Part shown: in pieces, positions 55,553 to 64,000 of the stretch
Position numbering within the stretch: the first letter of the stretch is position 1
How the letters are laid out: every line of letters begins with the position of its first letter
Assembly (NCBI RefSeq): GCF_022549775.1
Contig: NZ_JAKZGP010000014.1
Span: forward strand, 25,409 to 89,408
Direction of reading: 5' to 3'
DNA from: Belliella filtrata
GTDB taxonomy: Bacteria; Bacteroidota; Bacteroidia; Cytophagales; Cyclobacteriaceae
DNA: 64,000 nt
Made by a program: the position numbers and the translations under genes
Notes under the pieces: generated by a model
Database searches by the model: none
What the model saw: the letters and a program-made list of their open reading frames with translations, nothing else
Told to the model about the DNA's origin: nothing

Positions 55553-58500
55553 TTATCGAACTACCAATCTTTGTACAGAAGTAGCACCATTCTGCTCTCT
55601 TACGTAGATAAGGTAAATTCCAGCTGCCAAACTTGACGTATTGAACTGCACCAAACCATTTCCTTGCGTAAGTTGAGACTCGATCAGCAAACCTGTAGCT
55701 GACCTAAGTTCAATGTTCTGTAGACCTTCTACTTTTCTAAGTTCCACATTTACCACCTGTCTTGCAGGGTTAGGAAAAACTCTGATTTGATTAGAATTTC
55801 CTTTGACAGGGAAAGAGAATTTTTCAGAAGTCACAGCACAGCCACTTTCATCAGAGATTTCTACTGTATATTCACCAGCACCTTGAATCCTAGTCTCATT
55901 AATGCTTGTAGTAGCTATCAATTGTCCATTCTTGTACCATTTGAAAGTGTAAGAACCTTCTAAAGTAAAGAGTTTGCTGCTTTCAAAATAAATGAAAGGT
56001 TGAGGCAATGAACTCACATTGATTTCCGCTGCTGATGTTACAACTGGCTCGCAAAGCTCTGCATCAACTATTGCTCTGATCAAAGTTGCTTCTTCAATAG
56101 TCTCAAGTGTAATGCTGTATAGCTCTGCTGTACCCTCAATCAACGTCCAAGTTGCACCATCGTCTGTTGAGATTTCCCAACCCACTACACTTGAGAAAGA
56201 TCCACCTGCAAGTTCAAAAGTGACACTGCTACCAGCGCATATTTCATTAGTTGAAGTCGATATTAAAGGTGCTTCCAAGCTACATTTGAATAGGAACCTG
56301 GTCTTAATCGGCAAGTGGTCCGAGGTAGTTGTATTGTAATTTGGAATCAAATCATACGGAGCTACAATTCTTTCTGAATTCACTATCCATAGATCATCTA
56401 GTTCATTCGAAATGATTTGATGATCAATCACATTTTCGAAGCTAGGGAAAGTTCTAAGCCCTGCATTGCTCAAGCTTATGGTGATTGGCGTATAATTAAT
56501 TGAGTCATTGATATAATTGATAAATGAAGTCTCTGAAGTATTTACTGTAGGGGCAGTTTGATCTGCTACAGTTTCGTCCAGATCGTCATTGAAATCTCCT
56601 AGAATGATCAATGGGACATCGGCATAGTATGTGTCTAATGAATCTTTTAAAACATTCACATCATACCTTCTCATTGCATATCGTGGATTCGCGGCACTTT
56701 CACCTCCTCCATTTGATCTGGTGTGAAGGTTTACCAAAGTGAAATGCTGTGAAGTCCCGTCGATATTTGCCCTAATATCCATCAGATATGGAAGTCTTCC
56801 TGATGCCCAGAACCTGTCTGGAGTAGAAGGGTAGTTGACAAGTAGGTTTGATGGTACATCTTGTAGCAATACCCTTGTTTGTAAAGTGTCTACAGTGGCA
56901 AGCTTGAATAGGTAAGTAAGCTTTTGTGCTTCTTCTGCATATTCGCCACCTGCTGAAGCCGCTGGTGATACTGCCATGCCATAGCCTGGAAGTGCATCAG
57001 CCAGTTCTGTAAATTTACTCAATGAGGTAATCTCTTGGAATGCATATACATCTGCATCTAAGTTCTCGATGATTGTTTTTACATTTTGTAACTGTTGGTC
57101 AACATTTGTAGGTCCTTGACCTGAATTTGTAGATCCAAACCATTCAATGTTCCAGTTTACTACATCAAAGGTTTTGTCTTTGTTGATTGTAGACCCTGTC
57201 AAATAGCCCCTCGTGACTTCAATGTCTCCACTTTGGAAGTTGATAGGTGAGGCGAAAGCTCCCTCACTTTGCGGTGCAAATCTTACTTGAACTGTCTGTT
57301 GACTTCCTAGTTCGGCTAGGGTATATGTCAAGCCAGCTGTGAAGTTTGAACCATCTTTTGACAATTCAAATCCTTCTCCAGCTGAAATAGAGAGGTCAGC
57401 TATAGGGTTAGAAAGTCCAAAGTTGAAAGCCCTCACATTGCTCGATACTGTGCCTACAGGTACAATCCCAAAATGCCAATAATCTACATTCCCGATGTTA
57501 TTAGAGAAGAAAGGTTCTGCTGGGATATCTGAATTTATCAACTCGAAATCATCCAATGTCCATCTTGCTGCACCAGTCTCTGGAGAAGATTCATATAGGA
57601 AGGCAATTCTTACTGTTTGGTCTAGGTATGCACTTAAGTCTACTTGACCCGAGAAAGTCCACTGATCAGCTGAAGCAAACCTATCACTTAGCTCCGTCCA
57701 AGTTGAATTGTTTGGATTTCCTCCGTTGTAATCTGTAGAAATCAATAACTTAAGTCTTGGACCTTGGAATGCAACCCTGCTCCAGAAGGACATCAAAGGA
57801 ATATTAAACCCTGTTAAATCATAAGGCGCTGAAATAATCCAATCCTCATTCAATACTGCACCACCAGCGAAGCCATTTATTTGTAAACCAAAAGGTGCAG
57901 ATGCTGTAGGTGTAGTACCTGCTCGACCAAAAGTTGTACATTCCCAGATTTGATCTCCAAGTACACTTACCGTTTCCCATCCAGCAGGAAGATTAGGGCA
58001 AGTATTGTTGAAGTTTTCTGAAATATTGAATGGATCAAACACAGAGGCGTTTACACTCAATGAAACTGGAAGTGTTCCAGCTGTTTGGTGACTTATTGTA
58101 GTGTTGAAGTTACCAATATTTGCATTGCTAAGTTGAACAAAGACTGTTTGTACATCAATCAGCTCTTCGACGCTGTAAGTTAAGTTGGCTGTAAAATTAT
58201 TACCATCTTTAGAAACTAGGTATGGTGCAGTTGCACTTACATTGACATTATTCTCTAAGTTTTCCGCAGATAATTCATAGCTTAGAACTGGAGAATTTCC
58301 AGCGATGCTTACTGCACCAAAATTTAGTTCGGTAGGATTCACATTTATCCTTGGGACAATTACCCCATCAGCATCTTTGATGATACCAGTGAACGATACT
58401 GGTAAAGCTCCAGGGAAGAAATTTGTCACTCTTGCAGTCCCACCAGCAGCGATGCTTCCACCATTTGCTGAAATGTCGCTTGTGCTTATGATTCTAAACT

Positions 58501-60292
58501 CAACATCACCACTTAGATTCTGTAGTCCAGAAAGGTCAATTTCTTGATTTACAAATGTACCTGTATGTGTCCACTCAGCTAGTCGTGCATTGAAGCCGTC
58601 ACCACTGTAGGTAAGTGCCATGTCTCTTGGCCCAGTGTTGGATGAGGTAGAACCAATTTGTAACAAAGTCAAATCTATCAATTTGTCTGGAGCGATGTTA
58701 AAGCCAAAGGTGAAATACCTATTGTCTCCTGCGTTCCAGCCATTTGAACTTATTGAATTCCCGGCTGCTGCTGGATTTATGCCACTTCCTCTAGCAAAAT
58801 CTCTTGCCTCTACACCTTGTGCCAATACTGTTCCAGCTGTAGATACTTGATTACCAGGTTGATTTGTAAAGTCCCAATTGATGAATGAAATGGGTTCAAG
58901 CACTACAGGAATGCTGATATTCACTTGTGCCAATCCGATCTGCCTGCTTCCTCCAGAAGCATTAAAACCTCTGTCAGAAGACCAGATGATTTCGATTGCT
59001 TCTCCAGGAAGTATATTAAGGTCAGCTATGGTTGAGGTGATCGTAATATCTTCCCCTACACTTGTGCTATAACTTAAATCCGCATATGTTTCTCCATTTA
59101 CTGATACGGTCCACTCTGGAAATCTTGTTTGATCAAGTCTTGCTGTTTTCCCCACGTAGGATATCTCAAGGCTATTGATAACTTGTCCAGTAGTATTCTC
59201 TAGGCTCAAAGTAGCGGTGAAAATTCCTGAAGATCCAGTATGTTGGTATCCCAATACATCACCACCTCTGAAACCACCTGCAGTGCCAGAACCGAAAAGT
59301 CCAGCATAGTTTAATACACCCGCAGAAAAACTCCATTCTTCATTTGCACCGAAAGAGGTTACAGGAGACGTTAAGTCTATAAATTGAGCAAAATTTTGTG
59401 TGTATGGAATTCCTGATGAAGGTATGGTAGGAATGTCTATTGTGAAATCTGCTGTAGCTACTGCGCTAGCTTCAAAACCATCCGCGATAGCAATAGCTGA
59501 GATTGTAGTGGTTGTTGAAATCAGTATTGGTGATGTATAAACTGTGCTGCCTAGATTTGGAGTGCTTCCATCTAGGGTGTAATAGATCGATGCACCTACA
59601 GTTGAAGAGCTTAAACTTACCTCTTGTGCTGCATCGAAGCTGCCACCGTTTGGACTGAATGTCGGAGCTGATGCTTCAGGAAGGACAACACCAGACGACT
59701 CACCCTCTACAAAGATTTCAGTTATTCTATTTGTTCCAGTTCCAGCAGTAGTGCCGTCATTGACAGAGACATCAGAAGTATTTAACCACCTGATGTAGAT
59801 CAATGCCCTATTGTTTAGGTCTTGAGGTAATGGAATTTTATTCAAGAAGCCTGTAGTCAGGTTGTTGGCTACAGTGATTTGTGTGTTAGGAATATCTTGC
59901 CATGAATTACCGTCAAGGCTGTATTGAGCTTTGAAGTCTTTTGGGCCAGTGTTAGAGGATTGCTGCCTAGAAGATAGGGTGAGGTTTTCATACCCTGAGG
60001 TATTGACAGTAATTTGCCAATATCTTTCTACTGTGAAATTATTCCAACCATTAGAAGTGATCGCCCTTCCACCAGAGAATCCTGCTACATATCCTGTTGG
60101 ATTCGCATTCGTTAGGGTGATTTCGCTTACTCCCAAGTTATTTGATGTGCCTTGATTTGCAAGCGGGGACTCGCTCCCTGCTACAGACCCAAAGGTCCAT
60201 CCTGCTACTACTGTCGTCTGAGCCATGAGTTGTGTCATGCCTGAGAGGAGAATCAGTAGAATAATAAGTGAATTTTGTAAATGTTTTTTCAT
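55553..60292 (-). CDS. Large secreted endonuclease/exonuclease/phosphatase-fold protein with T9SS sorting domain
   Basis: A 1579-residue exported modular protein. Signal peptide (LIILLILLSGMTQLMAQ); a chitobiase/hexosaminidase C-terminal-like Ig domain near 200-285 (APTFSPNGGSFDAAQEVSLSS, IYYTLDGSTP); several beta-sandwich modules; a MAM/choice-of-anchor-like lectin domain near 760-925; an EEP catalytic domain near 1040-1335 (VVNWNIEWFG, YAFQEITSL, LVNLHTRSNGGG, LIILGDFNDDLDE, SDHLPIKTRF) with all active-site residues in place. It ends in a type A T9SS sorting domain (IRVFPNPARQVVNVEL). The likely role is an extracellular nuclease or phosphodiesterase scavenging DNA or phosphate; substrate not provable. 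Confidence 0.9.
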   Translation of the reverse strand: MKKHLQNSLIILLILLSGMTQLMAQTTVVAGWTFGSVAGSESPLANQGTSNNLGVSEITLTNANPTGYVAGFSGGRAITSNGWNNFTVERYWQITVNTSGYENLTLSSRQQSSNTGPKDFKAQYSLDGNSWQDIPNTQITVANNLTTGFLNKIPLPQDLNNRALIYIRWLNTSDVSVNDGTTAGTGTNRITEIFVEGESSGVVLPEASAPTFSPNGGSFDAAQEVSLSSSTVGASIYYTLDGSTPNLGSTVYTSPILISTTTTISAIAIADGFEASAVATADFTIDIPTIPSSGIPYTQNFAQFIDLTSPVTSFGANEEWSFSAGVLNYAGLFGSGTAGGFRGGDVLGYQHTGSSGIFTATLSLENTTGQVINSLEISYVGKTARLDQTRFPEWTVSVNGETYADLSYSTSVGEDITITSTIADLNILPGEAIEIIWSSDRGFNASGGSRQIGLAQVNISIPVVLEPISFINWDFTNQPGNQVSTAGTVLAQGVEARDFARGSGINPAAAGNSISSNGWNAGDNRYFTFGFNIAPDKLIDLTLLQIGSTSSNTGPRDMALTYSGDGFNARLAEWTHTGTFVNQEIDLSGLQNLSGDVEFRIISTSDISANGGSIAAGGTARVTNFFPGALPVSFTGIIKDADGVIVPRINVNPTELNFGAVSIAGNSPVLSYELSAENLENNVNVSATAPYLVSKDGNNFTANLTYSVEELIDVQTVFVQLSNANIGNFNTTISHQTAGTLPVSLSVNASVFDPFNISENFNNTCPNLPAGWETVSVLGDQIWECTTFGRAGTTPTASAPFGLQINGFAGGAVLNEDWIISAPYDLTGFNIPLMSFWSRVAFQGPRLKLLISTDYNGGNPNNSTWTELSDRFASADQWTFSGQVDLSAYLDQTVRIAFLYESSPETGAARWTLDDFELINSDIPAEPFFSNNIGNVDYWHFGIVPVGTVSSNVRAFNFGLSNPIADLSISAGEGFELSKDGSNFTAGLTYTLAELGSQQTVQVRFAPQSEGAFASPINFQSGDIEVTRGYLTGSTINKDKTFDVVNWNIEWFGSTNSGQGPTNVDQQLQNVKTIIENLDADVYAFQEITSLSKFTELADALPGYGMAVSPAASAGGEYAEEAQKLTYLFKLATVDTLQTRVLLQDVPSNLLVNYPSTPDRFWASGRLPYLMDIRANIDGTSQHFTLVNLHTRSNGGGESAANPRYAMRRYDVNVLKDSLDTYYADVPLIILGDFNDDLDETVADQTAPTVNTSETSFINYINDSINYTPITISLSNAGLRTFPSFENVIDHQIISNELDDLWIVNSERIVAPYDLIPNYNTTTSDHLPIKTRFLFKCSLEAPLISTSTNEICAGSSVTFELAGGSFSSVVGWEISTDDGATWTLIEGTAELYSITLETIEEATLIRAIVDAELCEPVVTSAAEINVSSLPQPFIYFESSKLFTLEGSYTFKWYKNGQLIATTSINETRIQGAGEYTVEISDESGCAVTSEKFSFPVKGNSNQIRVFPNPARQVVNVELRKVEGLQNIELRSATGLLIESQLTQGNGLVQFNTSSLAAGIYLIYVREQNGATSVQRLVVR

Positions 60293-60611
60293 TAATTATG
60301 CTTTTGGTGAGAAATTATTTACGGTTTATGATCTATAAAATGCTGTTAAAATTAAATAATTGGAACATAATGTACCAAATTAAATTGTTATCAAATGGTT
60401 ACTATTTAAATTTCTTTGAAATAATCTAGGCAATAAGGTAATAATTTAAATTTTTGTAGGGTTTTGGAATAAAAGCAGTTAGAATATCCCTATTTCTTGG
60501 AGTTTAGCCTTCGAGCTTGGTATTACATCTTTTCTAATTTTCATGAAAGTCTAAAAAAGAGGAAGTAGAGTTTATTACTTGGGGAAATAATAGTTAATTT
60601 AGTGTTGAGAA
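60293..60611. other. Divergent upstream region (EEP gene / thi operon)
   Basis: About 320 AT-rich bases between the secreted EEP gene and the TPP riboswitch. It must carry both promoters. I found no match to TTTG-N19-TAnnTTTG good enough to call. Confidence 0.4.
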
Positions 60612-60688
60612 AAACTTTAGGGGTGCCAACTGGCTGAGATCATACCCTTCGAACTTGAATTGGATAATACCAACGAAAGAAAAAGTAA
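60612..60688 (+). promoter_or_regulatory. TPP riboswitch (thi box)
   Basis: The conserved core is plain: AGGGGTGCC, CTGAGATCATACCC (helix P3/J3-2 with the CUGAGA pyrimidine-binding loop), GAACTTGAATTGGATAATACC (shown here as GAAC-TTG then GGATAATACC, the pyrophosphate side) and CAACGAAAG. It precedes a four-gene thiamine salvage operon by 72 bp. Thiamine pyrophosphate should switch the operon off. The expression platform is unclear: GTCAA at 60689 and TTGAC at 60723 could pair ahead of a T-run at 60734-60741. Confidence 0.93.
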
Positions 60689-60759
60689 GTCAAACCTTTT
60701 ACAAGAGGGATTTCTGGCTTTGTTGACGCGCTAATTTTTTTCTCCTAAAAATTAAACCT

Positions 60760-61557
60760 ATGAAAGCGTCAATAATTCAAACATTCGAAAATTTCAAATC
60801 TAACCCCACACTAGTACAGTCGATTACTAATTATGTGGTAATGAATAATACGGCTAATGCCCTACTTGCTATAGGTGCGTCTCCGATCATGGCACATGCC
60901 CATGAAGAAATGTCGGACATGTCTCAGATCATCCATTCATTAGTTATCAATATCGGTACTTTAGATGCATACTGGGTTGAGAGTATGCAGAAGGCTGCAT
61001 CATTTGCCAATAATAATCATAAGCCATGGGTTTTGGATCCAGTGGGTGCCGGAGCTTCAGCATATCGCAATGATGTCCTTGGTAGGCTTCTTTCGCAGCA
61101 TCCCACAGTAATTAGAGGTAATGCATCTGAAATCATGGCATTGGCAAAAGAAAGCATAAACAGTAAAGGTGTGGATAGTAGTAACTCTTCAGATGAGGCC
61201 GTTTCAGCTGCAAAGTTGTTGTCTAAAGCATATGGAGCTGTGGTATGTGTATCAGGTGAAATAGATTACGTGATAGAAGGAGAGCGAATGGCAAGCATAG
61301 GTAACGGTAACTCATTGATGTCAAAGGTGACTGGTATGGGTTGTACTGCTACAGCCATTATAGGCGCAATACTAGGTGGTCAAAAGGATGCATTTTTGGC
61401 CACATTGACTGCGATGGCAGTCATGGGCGTGGCAGGAGAAATGGCGTATGAGAAAGCTGTGGGTCCTGGAACCCTTCAATTGCATTTTTATGATGCGTTA
61501 TATGAATTGACGCCCGATGTACTCGAGCGTAGCATCAAGCTAGGAAGTCATGCCTAA
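60760..61557 (+). CDS. thiM: Hydroxyethylthiazole kinase
   Basis: Salvage of the thiazole moiety: phosphorylates 4-methyl-5-(2-hydroxyethyl)thiazole. The 265-residue ribokinase-like protein has ITNYVVMNNTANALLAIGASPIM near the start, VLDPVGAGAS, IRGNASEIMAL, and the catalytic Cys in KVTGMGCTATAIIGA. It is the first gene after the TPP riboswitch and overlaps thiE by 8 bp. Confidence 0.95.
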   Translation: MKASIIQTFENFKSNPTLVQSITNYVVMNNTANALLAIGASPIMAHAHEEMSDMSQIIHSLVINIGTLDAYWVESMQKAASFANNNHKPWVLDPVGAGASAYRNDVLGRLLSQHPTVIRGNASEIMALAKESINSKGVDSSNSSDEAVSAAKLLSKAYGAVVCVSGEIDYVIEGERMASIGNGNSLMSKVTGMGCTATAIIGAILGGQKDAFLATLTAMAVMGVAGEMAYEKAVGPGTLQLHFYDALYELTPDVLERSIKLGSHA

Positions 61558-62197
61558 ATTATTTCCATATAGACTTTATTTGGTAACAGATGAGGCTGCG
61601 TGTCTTGGAAGGGATTTCTTTTGGGTGGTGGAAGAAGCCATCAAAGGCGGAGTCGATATTGTACAGCTTAGGGAAAAGCATCTTGACAATGATGCTTTTT
61701 TTGAAAAAGCCATGAAGCTGAAGAGAATTTGTCGACAATATAGCATTCCATTAATTATCAATGATAACATAGATGTAGCTGTAGCTGTAGACGCAGATGG
61801 GGTACATGTGGGTCAGTCTGATTTGTCAATTTCAGCTGTTATAAATAGAGTTGGAGTGCAGATGCCCATAGGTTTGTCTTTAGAACGATTTGAAGACTTG
61901 AAAGCTGAGGGAGCAGAAGATGCATGGTATTATGGGGTAAGTCCCATATTCAGTACCCCAACCAAGGTAGACACTGTTTCAGAATGGGGTTTGGAAGGGT
62001 TGAGTTCTCTACGAAAGCTTACTGATAAAAAACTGGTGGCTATTGGGAATATTAAGATAGAAAATGCTGCGCAAATAATCTCCTCAGGAGCTGATTGTCT
62101 TGCTGTAGTCTCTGGGATATGCAGCGCGACTGATCCCGCATCAGCTGCGGCCGCTTTCAAAAGTGAAATCGCTAAGGGTTTAAAAAATTTAATATAA
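61550..62197 (+). CDS. thiE: Thiamine-phosphate synthase
   Basis: Joins HMP pyrophosphate and thiazole phosphate to thiamine phosphate. The 215-residue barrel has LYLVTDEAACLGRDFFW, IVQLREKHLDNDAF, PLIINDNIDVAVAVDADGVHVGQSDL and YYGVSPIFSTPTKVD, the standard ligand-binding segments. It overlaps thiM by eight bases and touches thiD by one (TAATG), so translation is coupled throughout. Confidence 0.95.
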   Translation: MPKLFPYRLYLVTDEAACLGRDFFWVVEEAIKGGVDIVQLREKHLDNDAFFEKAMKLKRICRQYSIPLIINDNIDVAVAVDADGVHVGQSDLSISAVINRVGVQMPIGLSLERFEDLKAEGAEDAWYYGVSPIFSTPTKVDTVSEWGLEGLSSLRKLTDKKLVAIGNIKIENAAQIISSGADCLAVVSGICSATDPASAAAAFKSEIAKGLKNLI

Positions 62198-63024
62198 TGA
62201 AAAAAACATATGTACCTGTATTGAGTATAGCTGGTTCGGACAGTAGTGGTGGGGCAGGGATTCAAGCAGATTTAAAAAGTTTTTCAGCTTTAGGCTGTTA
62301 TGGAATGTCCGTACTGACAGCTACTACAGCACAGAATACCAAAGGAGTAAGAAGTATACATAGTATACCAGCAGCACATATCCTTGATCAATTGGATGCA
62401 GTTCTAGATGATATTCCTCCCAAGGCAATAAAGATTGGCATGTTGGATAGACCAGAAGTAGTGGAGGTGTTGGCAAATAGACTAAAAGATACGGCAATAC
62501 CAATTGTGTTTGATCCTGTGATGGTCGCCACGTCTGGAGATAGGCTGATTCAAGAAGAGACCATAGCAACAATCAAAGAGCTCTTGCTTCCGATTTCAAC
62601 CTTGTTGACCCCAAATTTAGATGAGACTGCTATCCTTTGTGATTTTGAAGTTAATTCATTTGAATTGATGAAGAGAGCGGGTGAGGCACTTTATGCCAGG
62701 CATCATCAAGCAGTATTGATTAAAGGAGGTCACTTGGAGAAGGATGTGATACAAGATTTGCTGATTTTAAATGATGGGAAGTCTGTAGTTTTTGAAAATT
62801 CCAAAATCATCTCTAAAAATGTGCATGGGACAGGATGCTCTTTATCTTCAGCAATCGCAGCTGAATTAGCAAAAGGAGAAGAGTTACAAGAAGCAGTGCT
62901 AAAAGCAAGAAACTATATCTACCAAGCTATTTTGCTGGGTAGAGCTATACATATTGGCCAAGGGAATGGGCCACTAAATCATTTCTTCAATCCTCAAAAA
63001 CAAATTATTCATGAAGTGGAGTGA
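62197..63024 (+). CDS. thiD: Hydroxymethylpyrimidine/phosphomethylpyrimidine kinase
   Basis: Two successive phosphorylations of HMP to HMP pyrophosphate. The 275-residue ribokinase-fold enzyme has LSIAGSDSSGGAGIQADLKSF, the Gly-rich substrate site, then IKIGMLDRPEVVEVLA, FDPVMVATSGDRLI and the catalytic GTGCSLSSAIAAEL. It is not fused to thiE or tenA, unlike in some bacteria. It overlaps tenA by 14 bp. Confidence 0.95.
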   Translation: MKKTYVPVLSIAGSDSSGGAGIQADLKSFSALGCYGMSVLTATTAQNTKGVRSIHSIPAAHILDQLDAVLDDIPPKAIKIGMLDRPEVVEVLANRLKDTAIPIVFDPVMVATSGDRLIQEETIATIKELLLPISTLLTPNLDETAILCDFEVNSFELMKRAGEALYARHHQAVLIKGGHLEKDVIQDLLILNDGKSVVFENSKIISKNVHGTGCSLSSAIAAELAKGEELQEAVLKARNYIYQAILLGRAIHIGQGNGPLNHFFNPQKQIIHEVE

Positions 63025-63667
63025 TGAAGCATGGAATAGAATTCAACCAGTCTATCAAAAAATATTAGACATGGATTTTAACAAACAGCTCACAGATGGG
63101 AGCTTGGATAAGGAAAAATTTAAATTTTACATGGCTCAAGATGCCTATTATTTGGGTGAGTTTGGTAAGGCTTTAAGTGCGATTTCATCAAGAATGAAAG
63201 ATTTAGATGATGTGTTGGCTTTTTCAAATTTTGCTTCAGGTGCTATAGTCGTGGAGAGGGCATTACACGAGGGATATTTCAAGTCTTTGGGCGTACCAGA
63301 TGATGTCAAGCCTTCACCTACTTGTTTACTTTATACCAATTTTTTGTTGAATCATGCAGCATATAGCAATGTGGAAGTGGCTTTAGCGGCTGTGTTGCCT
63401 TGTTTTTGGATTTATAAAAGGGTAGGGGATTACATTTATGAACTTCAAGTAGCTACCAGTTCAAATCCTTATAAGGAATGGATAGATACCTATGCAGGGG
63501 AAGATTTCGCCAATTCTGTAAATCAAGCGATATCGATAACAGATAAATTGGCTGAGTCATCAAGTCCTTCTCAAAGAGAATCAATGCATCAAGCTTTTGA
63601 GATGGCCACGAAGCTTGAGTGGATGTTTTGGGATTCTGCATTCAAATTGGAAGAATGGCCCGTGTAA
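63011..63667 (+). CDS. tenA: Aminopyrimidine aminohydrolase (thiaminase II)
   Basis: Hydrolyses amino-HMP from degraded thiamine to HMP, feeding ThiD. The all-helical 218-residue protein has FKFYMAQDAYYLGEFGKAL (substrate-side Asp and Tyr residues), the active-site Cys in AAVLPCFWIYKRVGDYI, and a C-terminal TKLEWMFWDSAFKLEEW. Last gene of thiM-thiE-thiD-tenA: together the four recycle both halves of thiamine. Full pathway genes such as thiC or thiG are not in this window. Confidence 0.94.
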   Translation: MKWSDEAWNRIQPVYQKILDMDFNKQLTDGSLDKEKFKFYMAQDAYYLGEFGKALSAISSRMKDLDDVLAFSNFASGAIVVERALHEGYFKSLGVPDDVKPSPTCLLYTNFLLNHAAYSNVEVALAAVLPCFWIYKRVGDYIYELQVATSSNPYKEWIDTYAGEDFANSVNQAISITDKLAESSSPSQRESMHQAFEMATKLEWMFWDSAFKLEEWPV

Positions 63668-64000
63668 AAGTTTTACGATGTCTTTGAAAGTATAATTCAA
63701 TCAATTCAATATTGATTTCATTCCTAAAATCCGCAACTGAATATTATATTCGGTTGATTTAAATTGACATTAGACCTCCTATGTTTGAAATGATTGTAAA
63801 TTTAACAAAAAGTGGTTGGAGATGGGAGCGAAATTAGACCCAAATAGCCATTTAGCAATGGTATATTCACTGAAAGATCTTGCCCCATCTCTTTCTTTCT
63901 CTTGGAGTTTAAACAGAATGTAATGCATATCGCGATTTGTTCCGGTGTAGCAAGAATATCCAGTCAGGAGAAAAAACGAAGGGAGACATCCACTTTAATA
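63668..64000. other. Non-coding end of window
   Basis: About 330 bases after tenA. I see no open frame of note, no T-run hairpin strong enough to call, and no RNA gene. Any neighbouring gene begins outside the window. Confidence 0.4.

Noticed and set aside
60640..60665. tRNA T-loop-like TTCGAAC
   Set aside because: It belongs to the TPP riboswitch core; no cloverleaf can be drawn around it. No tRNA was found anywhere in the window.

Overview
The window looks like a chromosomal segment of a Bacteroidota bacterium, most likely order Cytophagales (Cyclobacteriaceae-like; this placement is inference). The signs are a SusC/SusD pair, a type IX secretion C-terminal domain, the lipoprotein TamA variant TamL, weak or absent Shine-Dalgarno sites, promoters of the form TTTG-N19-TAnnTTTG, AT-rich spacers, and the gene order miaB / sigma-54 activator / lptE / TPR protein / secG.

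Layout. 0.2-4 kb (minus strand): proB-proA (proline), corA, a lone response regulator. 4.2-6.4 kb: groES-groEL, with three direct repeats at an exact 30-bp pitch upstream. 7.1-11.7 kb: the miaB to secG envelope/translation operon. 11.9-19.3 kb: tamB-tamL, followed by a convergent aceK. 21.1-23.5 kb: a gene-poor islet with a YcxB-domain fragment, a zeta-toxin-like gene broken at an A7 tract, and a likely small-RNA unit (LacI-type operator, promoter, strong terminator). 23.5-29 kb: lipoproteins, a Nudix hydrolase, a DUF819 membrane protein, a YbjQ protein, SRP RNA and a beta-lactamase-fold hydrolase.

29.2-38.5 kb is a tryptophan operon, trpE-G-D-C-F-B-A, followed by a DAHP synthase and an aromatic amino acid hydroxylase. 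It is preceded by a complete attenuator: promoter, a leader peptide with three consecutive Trp codons, and mutually exclusive antiterminator and terminator. The spacers before trpG and trpA hold inverted pairs of degenerate short-period arrays (8 bp and 7 bp).

38.5-51.6 kb is a carbohydrate region: a Gfo/Idh/MocA oxidoreductase, a tandem DUF1080 lipoprotein, an SDR (probable fructuronate reductase), a LacI regulator, uxuA and a SusC/SusD/lipoprotein locus. LacI-type operators of one consensus precede the DUF1080 gene, the SDR and lacI/uxuA, and a fourth lies at the small-RNA candidate 20 kb away. This suggests one hexuronate regulon.

51.7-64 kb: a geranylgeranyl-reductase-type flavoprotein, a GAF histidine kinase, an acyltransferase, a giant secreted EEP-fold nuclease/phosphatase with a T9SS signal, and a TPP-riboswitch-controlled thiamine salvage operon (thiM-thiE-thiD-tenA). 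No tRNA, rRNA, insertion sequence, prophage or CRISPR array was seen.
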